DNA of 64,000 nt from an uncultured Treponema sp. (GTDB lineage: Bacteria; Spirochaetota; Spirochaetia; Treponematales; Treponemataceae): NCBI GenBank assembly GCA_910584475.1, contig CAJUBD010000001.1, positions 143,028 to 207,027 on the forward strand. Reading direction: 5' to 3'. Shown piece after piece: positions 16,692 to 23,528 of this stretch. Numbering within the stretch: position 1 is the first letter of the stretch; every line of letters begins with the position of its first letter. Below the pieces are notes generated by a model. It saw only the letters and a list, made by a program, of their open reading frames with translations. It was not told the origin of the DNA and did not search any database. The translations under genes were made by a program, and so were the position numbers.

Positions 16692-17981
16692 AATTGGCCA
16701 GTGCTCCTCAATCAACGCGGACTTGATTCCCACTTCGTCCTTTTCAAAGCAGTCGGCGAGAATCTTCCAGCCCAAGTCGAGAGCGTCTTCGAGCGCGATG
16801 TTTTTGGAAAGATCCATCATCTCGCTTTCGAAAAGCGTTCCGTATTTTATGAGCTTTTCGTCCCACGCGCTCATCATAAAGCCCATCGACTTCTTTTCGA
16901 GCGTGTCCTTGTACGAAGAATACAGGCGAATCATTCCGTCCATCAGCGCGCGGTGATCGTTTCGCGTCTTGTCGTTGACATTCTGCTTGAGACGCGAAAG
17001 GCTTCCGAAAGGCTCGATGCGTCCGCCCTTGAGATAGTACTGTCCCTCAGTGATGTAGCCCGTGTTGTCAGGAACAGGGTGCGTCACGTCGTCGCCGGGC
17101 ATCGTCGTCACGGCGAGAATCGTCACCGACCCCGCGTCGGCAAAGTCGACCGCCTTTTCGTAGCGGCTCGCCAACTGCGAATACAAGTCGCCGGGATAGC
17201 CGCGGTTCGAAGGAACTTGCTCCTGCGTGATGGCGATTTCCTTCATTGAATCTGCGAAGTTCGTCATGTCCGTAAGAAGGACGAGAACGTCCTTTCCCTG
17301 CAGCGCGAACTGCTCCGCCACGGCAAGAGAAAGGTCGGGAATCTTCTTGCATTCTACGGTCGGGTCTGCCGCCGTGTGAATGAACATCACCGTTCGGGAA
17401 AGCGCGCCGCCGTTTTCGAGCGTGTTTTTGAAATACAAGTAGTCGTCGTACTTCAAGCCCATTCCGCCGAGGACGATTACGTCGACTTCCGCCTGCATCG
17501 CGATTCGCGCGAGAAGCTGATTGTACGGTTCGCCTGAAATCGAGAAAATCGGAAGTTTCTGAGAAACGACCAATGTGTTGAACATGTCGATCATCGGGAT
17601 TCCCGTGCGGATCATCCGCCGCGCCATAATGCGCTTGGCGGGATTGACCGAAGGTCCGCCGATGGCGACAAGGTTTTCCGCGAGGGAAGGTCCTTTGTCG
17701 CGCGGCTCTGCAGAACCGTTGAAAATTCGTCCCAAAAGGTTTTCGCTGAAACTCACTTCCATTCGGTGTCCGAGAAATTTGATGTGATCGCCAGTGGAAA
17801 CGCCGCGTCCGCCCGCAAAGACTTGCAGCGAAACGTTTTCGCCCTGAATCGCGCTCACTTCCGCGAGCGACTTTCCGAAGCGAGTCTCGATTTCGGCAAG
17901 CTCTCCGTATGAAACGTCGGAGGCCTTTACCGTGATGACGCTTCCGTTTATCGATTCAATTTTGCTGTAAACTTTGTTCAT
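16686..17981 (-). CDS. atpB: V-type ATP synthase/ATPase subunit B (non-catalytic head subunit)
   Basis: Forms the A3B3 head with subunit A. The 431-aa protein has the beta-barrel N-terminus and then the RecA-like domain: GPSVNPAKR, MIDMFNTLVVSQKLPIFS and VLLTDMTNFADSMKEIA, SNRGYPGDLYSQLASRYEKA, all typical of subunit B. No intact Walker A loop is present, as expected for this subunit. ATG 17981 shares a base with the atpA stop (TAATG). Confidence 0.95.
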   Translation of the reverse strand: MNKVYSKIESINGSVITVKASDVSYGELAEIETRFGKSLAEVSAIQGENVSLQVFAGGRGVSTGDHIKFLGHRMEVSFSENLLGRIFNGSAEPRDKGPSLAENLVAIGGPSVNPAKRIMARRMIRTGIPMIDMFNTLVVSQKLPIFSISGEPYNQLLARIAMQAEVDVIVLGGMGLKYDDYLYFKNTLENGGALSRTVMFIHTAADPTVECKKIPDLSLAVAEQFALQGKDVLVLLTDMTNFADSMKEIAITQEQVPSNRGYPGDLYSQLASRYEKAVDFADAGSVTILAVTTMPGDDVTHPVPDNTGYITEGQYYLKGGRIEPFGSLSRLKQNVNDKTRNDHRALMDGMIRLYSSYKDTLEKKSMGFMMSAWDEKLIKYGTLFESEMMDLSKNIALEDALDLGWKILADCFEKDEVGIKSALIEEHWPIK

Positions 17982-19780
17982 TATTCACCGTCCTTGAGAA
18001 GTGCTTCGCCCGCCTTGGTGAGCGCGCCTTTTTTCTGTGAATAAATTTCGTCAATTTCCTTTTCAAGGGAATCAAACTGTTCCGTCTTGAATTCGACGTA
18101 ATTCCAATCGCCGAAAACGCGGCGCAATTGGTTGAAGTATGCGCGCGCATCGTCCTTCGTTTCGAGCGCAAAATCGCTGGCAAGAACGGAGAGCACTTTT
18201 CTGAAAAGATATTGCTGACGCTCGACGCTGCAAGATGAGTCCACTTCGTCGAAAGAATTCTGCTGGAAATAAACCGCGTCCAAGAATTCGCTCTTGAGAT
18301 ACGCGACGTAATCTTCCGTAGTCGTTCCTTCTTCGCCGACGACTTTCATCATTTGGTTCACTTCCACGCCGCGCTTGAATGCCGAGCGGGCGAAGTCCAC
18401 CCAATCCTTGCGGATTACGCTACCATACTTTGACCAAGAAGTAATCGGGTCGATGGCGGGATATTTTCGCGCGTCAGAACGCTCGCGGGTAAGTCCGTGG
18501 AACGCGCCGACGACTTTGAGCGTGGCCTGCGTCACAGGCTCTTCAAAGTTTCCGCCCGCAGGAGAAACCGTGCCGCCGATTGTTACAGAGCCTTTGTTTC
18601 CGTCGCGGAGACGCACCATTCCCGCGCGCTCATAGAACGCCGCGATATATGATTCCAAATATGCAGGGAAAGCCTCTTCGCCAGGGATTTCCTCGAGACG
18701 GCCCGACATTTCGCGCAAAGCCTGCGCCCATCGTGACGTGGAGTCAGCGAGCAAAAGCACGTTCAATCCCATCTGACGATAATATTCCGCCAAAGTCACG
18801 CTTGTGTAGACCGAAGCCTCGCGCGATGCGACAGGCATTGAAGACGTGTTGCAGATGATGACGGTGCGCTTCATCAAACTTTCGCCTGTGCGCGGATCTT
18901 TGAGTTCGGGGAATTCCTTGATAGTCTCAACGACTTCGCCCGCGCGTTCGCCACACGCCGCGATGATTACGATGTCAACGTCGGCGTTTCGGCTGGTGGT
19001 GTGCTGAATGACGGTTTTTCCCGCTCCGAAAGGCCCAGGAATACAGTAAGTTCCGCCCTTCGCCACCGGGAAGAACGTGTCGATGAGACGCGTTTTCGTG
19101 ACCATAGTTTCGGTCGGCTCAAGACGCTCGGAGTAGCAGTCCACGGCACGTTTTACCGGCCAATAGAAAGACATCGAAAGATTCTTTTCATTGCCGCGCT
19201 CGTCAGTCACAACGCAGAGTGTGTCGTCCAACTTGTATTTTCCCGCGCCGACAATCGACTTCACCTTGTATGTTCCGAGCATGTCGAACGGAACGAGAAT
19301 TTTGTGCGTAAAAGGTCCTTCGGGAACAGAGCCGAAATAGTCGCCTCGATAGAGCGTGTCGCCCTCTTTGGCGATCGGAGTAAAATCCCATTCCTTTTGA
19401 CTCGGAAGCGGCTCGACATAGACACCGCGCTCCAAAAAGTAGCCCGCCTTTTCGGCGAGTTCGGGAAGCGGGTTTTGAAGTCCGTCATAGACCTGCCCCA
19501 AAAGTCCAGGTCCAAGCCGAACGGCGAGCATTTCGCCCGTGAATTCCACTTCGCATCCAGCCTTGATTCCTTCGGTCATTTCGTAAATCTGCATTTGGGC
19601 GGTGTTTCCGCGAATTCGGATTATCTCGCCCTTGAGCTTTTTGCCCTCGACCGCGACATAGCCGACCTCGTTCATAGTGACGGTGCCTTCGAATTCCACC
19701 GAAACCATGTTGCCGTTAATGCCGATTACTTTTCCTTTGGTATCCGTTTTTGTATATGTGTTGTTTTCCTGCGAACTCAT
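17981..19780 (-). CDS. atpA: V-type ATP synthase/ATPase subunit A (catalytic)
   Basis: Catalytic nucleotide-binding subunit of the rotary complex. The 599-aa protein contains the A-type extra domain (roughly residues 120-190), the Walker A loop GPFGAGKTV near residue 245, ACGERAGEVVE and LADSTSRWAQALREMSGRLE, diagnostic of subunit A. Start ATG 19780 lies directly after the stop of the DUF2764 gene; GGAGG is about 12 nt upstream, slightly far, so coupling to the upstream gene probably helps. Confidence 0.96.
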   Translation of the reverse strand: MSSQENNTYTKTDTKGKVIGINGNMVSVEFEGTVTMNEVGYVAVEGKKLKGEIIRIRGNTAQMQIYEMTEGIKAGCEVEFTGEMLAVRLGPGLLGQVYDGLQNPLPELAEKAGYFLERGVYVEPLPSQKEWDFTPIAKEGDTLYRGDYFGSVPEGPFTHKILVPFDMLGTYKVKSIVGAGKYKLDDTLCVVTDERGNEKNLSMSFYWPVKRAVDCYSERLEPTETMVTKTRLIDTFFPVAKGGTYCIPGPFGAGKTVIQHTTSRNADVDIVIIAACGERAGEVVETIKEFPELKDPRTGESLMKRTVIICNTSSMPVASREASVYTSVTLAEYYRQMGLNVLLLADSTSRWAQALREMSGRLEEIPGEEAFPAYLESYIAAFYERAGMVRLRDGNKGSVTIGGTVSPAGGNFEEPVTQATLKVVGAFHGLTRERSDARKYPAIDPITSWSKYGSVIRKDWVDFARSAFKRGVEVNQMMKVVGEEGTTTEDYVAYLKSEFLDAVYFQQNSFDEVDSSCSVERQQYLFRKVLSVLASDFALETKDDARAYFNQLRRVFGDWNYVEFKTEQFDSLEKEIDEIYSQKKGALTKAGEALLKDGE

Positions 19781-19781
19781 A

Positions 19782-20339
19782 TTACTTAGCGTCCTCCAGT
19801 ATTTCATCGTAAATTTTATGATAGGAGACTTTTCCGGCCTCCATGTCAAACTTTTTCATGCGCTGGGCGAGCATCAGCGAGATGCCGTAAGCGAAAACCG
19901 CGTCCACGCTGAACGTGTCGAGCGGCGCGAGCGAGCGCAGCGTTTCCATTCTATATTTGTTGAGGAATTCCTCCGCAGCGAGCGGGCTTTCCATTCCCAC
20001 CGCCGTGCGCGCCGCCTGAAGAATATCGGCGGTGCATCCGCCTGGGAGCACATCCGAATCCTTTTTCATCTTGAGCGCGCGCACTTGCGCCAAAGCCATC
20101 CGCAAGCATCGCTCCCTTTCGTTCCAAGCGTCAAGGAAAGCAGAGCCAGTTTTCGACTCCTTTTTCGGCGGCTCGAGGGAAAGATTGCGCACTATGGCGA
20201 GGCTTTTTTCGTCGAGGAATCTCTCGCACAAATCTCGGTAGTATCTCTCGGTAATCGGAAGCTGCTTGGAATCGACGTTTTCGAGCGCCGGCAGCTGCGA
20301 GACCAAATAGTACTGCGATGATTGGAACAAACTTGCCAC
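19782..20339 (-). CDS. DUF2764 family protein of the V-type ATPase operon
   Basis: A 185-aa soluble helical protein. Its opening (SSQYYLVSQLPALE) and helical pattern match DUF2764, a family found between the E and A genes of V-type operons in spirochaetes and Bacteroidetes. It sits where subunit C would be, and no gene for C or F is in this operon, so a peripheral or central stalk role replacing C is likely but inferred from position. Start is GTG 20339 with GAGG 6 nt upstream, one base after the atpE stop. Confidence 0.82.
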   Translation of the reverse strand: MASLFQSSQYYLVSQLPALENVDSKQLPITERYYRDLCERFLDEKSLAIVRNLSLEPPKKESKTGSAFLDAWNERERCLRMALAQVRALKMKKDSDVLPGGCTADILQAARTAVGMESPLAAEEFLNKYRMETLRSLAPLDTFSVDAVFAYGISLMLAQRMKKFDMEAGKVSYHKIYDEILEDAK

Positions 20340-20340
20340 T

Positions 20341-20958
20341 CTACGCCTCTTTCGCCGCGTCTTTCATTATCTGCGCGATCCTCGGATTGAGGTATGCGGA
20401 GAAAAGTTCCGCCACGGATTCGGCGGAATAGTCATAGTACGCGCTGCCGTCCTTGAGTCCAATGCGAAATCCGCTTTCGAGCGTCTTGTCCGCCTTGATT
20501 TCAAGTCCCTTGGAAATCTCCTCTTTGAGCGCGCCTTTCAGAGCGCCTTCCAAAGCGTCAAGGTCAGACTTTGCAAGAAGCACGGAAAGTTCGCCCGCGT
20601 CTGATTTCGCGCTCCACGCCTTCACTGTTTCGGGAACGAGGCGCGTGAGCAAATCCTTGGAATAAGCCTTTACGGTCTCGTCCTCGACAATCGCGCGCAG
20701 CTGCGCCTCGATTCCGTCGCGAAAGGAAATGAGGAGATTGCGAGAAGCCTGCTTGAGAGCATCCTCGCCCGCTTTCTGCTGGCTTGCGGCCTTTGCCTTC
20801 GCTTCCTTTTCGAAGCCTTCAGCCTTCTGCTTGGCGTCGTCGATAATCGCCGCGGCCTTTTTTTCCGCCTCCGCGATTATTCCAGCGGCCGTCTCTTCGG
20901 CCGAAGCGACGCCGTCCTTTTTAATCTTGTCGATTAATTCTTGTAACTGAACGTCCAT
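20341..20958 (-). CDS. atpE: V-type ATP synthase/ATPase subunit E (peripheral stalk)
   Basis: Peripheral-stalk subunit. The 205-aa protein has the expected long alanine/lysine/glutamate-rich helix (IIAEAEKKAAAIIDDAKQ) followed by a globular C-terminal domain with GFRIGLKDGSAYYDYS. First gene of the operon: promoter at 21198-21226 and a leader of about 230 nt holding copy B of the hairpin element. ATG 20958 is preceded by GGGAG with 5 nt spacing, and that site is the 3' end of the element. Confidence 0.9.
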   Translation of the reverse strand: MDVQLQELIDKIKKDGVASAEETAAGIIAEAEKKAAAIIDDAKQKAEGFEKEAKAKAASQQKAGEDALKQASRNLLISFRDGIEAQLRAIVEDETVKAYSKDLLTRLVPETVKAWSAKSDAGELSVLLAKSDLDALEGALKGALKEEISKGLEIKADKTLESGFRIGLKDGSAYYDYSAESVAELFSAYLNPRIAQIMKDAAKEA

Positions 20959-20961
20959 TAA

Positions 20962-21190
20962 AACTCCCATAAGAAGCCAAGGCAATTTTAAAAAATTGCG
21001 ATTGACTTCTTATGCACATTCGCAAAAAAAATGCCTCACACCGAGTAAGCAAGTCGAAGACTTGCCACCGAAGCTTCAAGCGGAATGCGCAGTTGATATG
21101 CAAGTTTAGTAAGTCGCAACGCGACTGTAGAAACCTGTCATGGCAAAAGTGTCGCGCCATTTGTACGATACTTTTGCCAAAATTCCTTGA
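20962..21190 (-). promoter_or_regulatory. Modular hairpin leader element, copy B (V-ATPase operon leader)
   Basis: Fills the 5' leader of the V-ATPase transcript. Reading towards atpE: arms ACTTTTGCCA... that is TGGCAAAAGT (21150-21141 complement of 21170-21179) around a loop containing AAATGGCGCGAC; TGACAGGTTTCTACAGTCGC, then GTT and GCGACT; junction CTTGCATATCAACTGCGCATTC; a GCAAGTC-TTC-GACTTGC hairpin (21049-21065); GAATGTGCAT; outer arms AAGAAG/CTTCTT with an inner AATTTT/AAAATT; and CTTGGCTTCTTATGGGAG ending in the atpE ribosome-binding site. About 57 bp around the central junction are roughly 84 percent identical to copy C by eye. Confidence 0.75.
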
Positions 21191-21197
21191 TTTGGCA

Positions 21198-21226
21198 ATT
21201 ATAACATACCATTATATTTTTTGCAA
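21198..21226 (-). promoter_or_regulatory. Promoter of the V-ATPase operon
   Basis: Minus strand: TTGCAA (21226-21221), 17-bp spacer, TATAAT (21203-21198). Predicted start near 21191, about 230 nt before the atpE start codon, so the transcript begins at the hairpin element. Confidence 0.8.
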
Positions 21227-21247
21227 GAGGATTTGTTTTTATTTGTT

Positions 21248-22306
21248 TTAAAATTCAAATCCATACACGGTAACCGCCTTGTAGGTGTCGCCAGGCTTCA
21301 AAACGCATGGAGGAAATTTTGGATTGTTAGGAGTGTCGGGAAAGCACTGCGTCTCAAGGCATACAGCCTCATGATTGTGATATTTCGTTCCGTACTTTCC
21401 GACGATTCCCTCAATTCCGTTCGCGGTGTAAACCTGCATTCCTTCTTGGTTCGTCTCGACATACATTTTCCTGCCGCTTTTCGGCTCGGTCAAAACTGCC
21501 GCGCGCACAAGTTTTTTCGCATCGAGCGGAAGCCCGGAATTCTTACCGTCATAAGCCGGCGTTACGAAGCAATGGTCATAGCCGCTTCCGGTCTCGCCTA
21601 TTTGCGCGCCGATTTTTTTCGCGCTCGTAAAATCAAACGGAGTGCCCTTTACGGAAATTATCTTTCCCGTAGGAATCAAATCCTTGTCCACTTCAAGATA
21701 GCCTTGGCATTCGGACTGCAATTCGTGATCCAAAACAGTTCCGCTTCCGGCAAGGTTGAAGTAGGCGTGGTTAGTAAAATTGACAGGCGTCGCCTTGTCG
21801 GTTTTCGCGGTATATTTCAAAGTCAGGCGATTGTCTTTGCTCAAAATATAGCTCACCGTCACATCGAGCTTTCCGGGAAAGCCCTGCTCTCCGTCCGCGC
21901 TGCGCCGCATGAATTTTACGCCGACGCCTTCCTTGGAATTGACCGCCTCAGATTTCCAGACAAAATGGTCGAGGCGCGTAAAGCCGCCGTGCAAAGTGGT
22001 CTTGCCGTTTTCGTTCTTGTCCAAATCGTATTCCTTTCCGTCAACGCTGAATTTCGCGCCGCTTATGCGGTTCGCAAAGCGCCCGACGATTGAACCGAAG
22101 CAGCTCGTAGAATCCACGAATCCGTGCAGAGTCGAAAAGCCCAAAAGTATGTCCGTAGGATTTCCTTTTTTGTTCGGCAAAAAAATTCCCGTGAGCGTGC
22201 AGCCATAGTCAATCGCACTAAAAGACATTTTGCCGTTTGAAGCCGTGTAGAGGCTTACTTTTTGCCCGTCACAAAGAGTTCCCAATTTTTGCTTTGTTAC
22301 CGTCAT
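21248..22306 (-). CDS. galM: Aldose 1-epimerase (galactose mutarotase)
   Basis: Interconverts alpha and beta anomers of aldoses such as galactose or glucose. The 352-aa protein has NRISGAKFSVDG and LHGGFTRLDHFVW (active-site histidine region), NFTNHAYFNLAG with the second catalytic histidine, GYDHCFVTP and, near the end, the catalytic glutamate segment HEAVCLETQCFPDTPN. ATG 22306 is preceded by AGGAGG at 6 nt. The frame remains open far upstream through hairpin element C, which I treat as leader. It follows the motility genes on the same strand after a 193-bp gap and may be partly read from them. Confidence 0.94.
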   Translation of the reverse strand: MTVTKQKLGTLCDGQKVSLYTASNGKMSFSAIDYGCTLTGIFLPNKKGNPTDILLGFSTLHGFVDSTSCFGSIVGRFANRISGAKFSVDGKEYDLDKNENGKTTLHGGFTRLDHFVWKSEAVNSKEGVGVKFMRRSADGEQGFPGKLDVTVSYILSKDNRLTLKYTAKTDKATPVNFTNHAYFNLAGSGTVLDHELQSECQGYLEVDKDLIPTGKIISVKGTPFDFTSAKKIGAQIGETGSGYDHCFVTPAYDGKNSGLPLDAKKLVRAAVLTEPKSGRKMYVETNQEGMQVYTANGIEGIVGKYGTKYHNHEAVCLETQCFPDTPNNPKFPPCVLKPGDTYKAVTVYGFEF

Positions 22307-22310
22307 AAAT

Positions 22311-22488
22311 TCCTCCTTAAAAAGCCAAGAGCGAAATTGCAATTTCGCTCTTGGCTTTTTACGCACATTCGCAACAAAGTGAGAATGTGCAATTGATATG
22401 CAAGCTTGGCAAATCGCGACGCGACTGCAGAAACTTGTCATGATAAAAAGTTGACGACATTTCAGGCAACTTTTTATCATACCTCCAT
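22311..22488 (-). promoter_or_regulatory. Modular hairpin leader element, copy C (before galM)
   Basis: Reading towards galM: arms ATGATAAAAAGTTG and CAACTTTTTATCAT (22480-22467 and 22453-22440) around a 13-nt loop with GAAATGTCG; TGACAAGTTTCTGCAGTCGC with GTC and GCGA; junction CTTGCATATCAATTG; arms GCACATTC (22390-22383) and GAATGTGC (22370-22363); a perfect 44-bp palindrome (22361-22318) with outer part TAAAAAGCCAAGAGCG; and AAGGAGG, the galM ribosome-binding site. This is the cleanest copy. A TTGAAA/TATGAT pair (22503-22476) exists, but its -10 lies inside the first arm, so the promoter is uncertain. Confidence 0.8.
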
Positions 22489-22499
22489 AACTTATATTT

Positions 22500-23183
22500 T
22501 CAAAGCATATCCAAAACCAACTGCACTTCCGTAGTAGAATGCGAGGTTTCAGCCGCTATCTCCTCGACGTTTTTCCCGAGCGCGTTCAAGTCTTTTACCT
22601 GACGCGCGAAATCTTTTTTTTTCACGATTGGAGAATCACTCACGACAATCTCAGGTTTTACAATCGGAACTTTTCCGTAAGAATCGCCCTCCTCGTTTAC
22701 GAAAACGGACTGCCCGCCTTCCTCGAACAGAGAACGCTGCGACGCGTTTTCCCGAAAAAGGCTCGTGAGCATATAAGACTCGTCGGCAGAAGGCATGGAT
22801 TCCATCACGACACTCTTCTTGTATTTTTCGGCTACGGCTTTCGAAGCGGACTTGCGCTTGGCGCGAGGCTTTTCTTCCGAAGAGGCAGGAACAATCGAAC
22901 TTTGCAGAGAGCGCACCTGCTGTGAAATTTCGGCATCGCGCCGCAACGCAGCGAGGCGACGTTCGGCCTGCGCCGTTATAGATTTCATTTCCTTTATTTT
23001 CTCTTCAATCAGGTTCACACAAGAAACGGTCTGCCTCTGCGCGTCTTGCAAAAGGCTTTCCATTCCGACGCGGAATTCTTGCATTATATTGTCGATGGAG
23101 AACAGTTTTTTAAACTTGACAAAAAAAACGAGCCACAGAAGAAGATTTATCAAAGTCAAAGCGGCGACCAAAAAAACTTGCAT
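22500..23183 (-). CDS. Membrane-anchored protein with C-terminal DUF2802-like segment
   Basis: A 227-aa protein with one N-terminal membrane helix (residues 3-22), a coiled-coil segment (about 35-95), a lysine-rich linker, and a C-terminal helical motif (QVKDLNALGKNVEEIAAETS followed by EVQLVLDML) that resembles DUF2802, a small HTH-like region found in proteins encoded near flagellar genes. It is the last gene of the motility operon before galM; the stop of the preceding gene lies 3 bp upstream. Function unknown; the link to motility is by position. Confidence 0.55.
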   Translation of the reverse strand: MQVFLVAALTLINLLLWLVFFVKFKKLFSIDNIMQEFRVGMESLLQDAQRQTVSCVNLIEEKIKEMKSITAQAERRLAALRRDAEISQQVRSLQSSIVPASSEEKPRAKRKSASKAVAEKYKKSVVMESMPSADESYMLTSLFRENASQRSLFEEGGQSVFVNEEGDSYGKVPIVKPEIVVSDSPIVKKKDFARQVKDLNALGKNVEEIAAETSHSTTEVQLVLDML

Positions 23184-23186
23184 CGT

Positions 23187-23519
23187 TCACCCCGTAACGT
23201 TTATTCGCTGTCCCAAAAGCGGATCACGGATTTCGTATTCTTTCTTTTCGTCTTTCGTGTCAGGATTCGGATTTTTCTTTTTTCCGCCATAAGATTGGTT
23301 CGGAGAATTCCCCCGCGAATCGGACTTCACTTTTCCAGTTTCGGCTTCGTTGCCCGCCGCGCGTTGAACTGTCTGCGACCGCCGCAACTCTTGGTTTATG
23401 ATTCCCTGCTGCTGTATCGACTGCGCTAACGCCGCGCCTTGAGTTTCGCCTGAAACACGCTGCGCCACGTTCGCCATTTGAGAATACATAGTCTGAAGGT
23501 CAATCGGCTGCACCCCCAC
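23187..23519 (-). CDS. Small conserved-looking protein of the motility operon, unknown
   Basis: A 110-aa hydrophilic protein without signal peptide or membrane segment. The first 50 residues are predicted helical (PIDLQTMYSQMANVAQRVSG), the rest is charged and probably disordered (many N, G, K, D), ending DPLLGQRINVTG. Start GTG 23519 has GGAG 5 nt upstream. It lies 9 bp after fapA and 3 bp before the next gene, so it belongs to the operon. I do not recognise the family. Confidence 0.6.
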   Translation of the reverse strand: MGVQPIDLQTMYSQMANVAQRVSGETQGAALAQSIQQQGIINQELRRSQTVQRAAGNEAETGKVKSDSRGNSPNQSYGGKKKNPNPDTKDEKKEYEIRDPLLGQRINVTG

Positions 23520-23528
23520 GGCGACTCC

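Noticed and set aside
21174..21198. Alternative pairing TTGCCAAA with TTTGGCAA at the start of the V-ATPase leader, suggesting a riboswitch-like switch with hairpin I
   Set aside because: The outer arm lies between the -10 box and the predicted transcript start, so it would not be in the RNA.
22306..22480. N-terminal extension of galM (58 residues) in the open frame
   Set aside because: The stretch is the hairpin element; AGGAGG and the family N-terminus fix the start at 22306.
22476..22503. TTGAAA-16-TATGAT as the galM promoter
   Set aside because: The -10 lies inside the first arm of hairpin I, so transcription from it would cut the element; kept only as uncertain.
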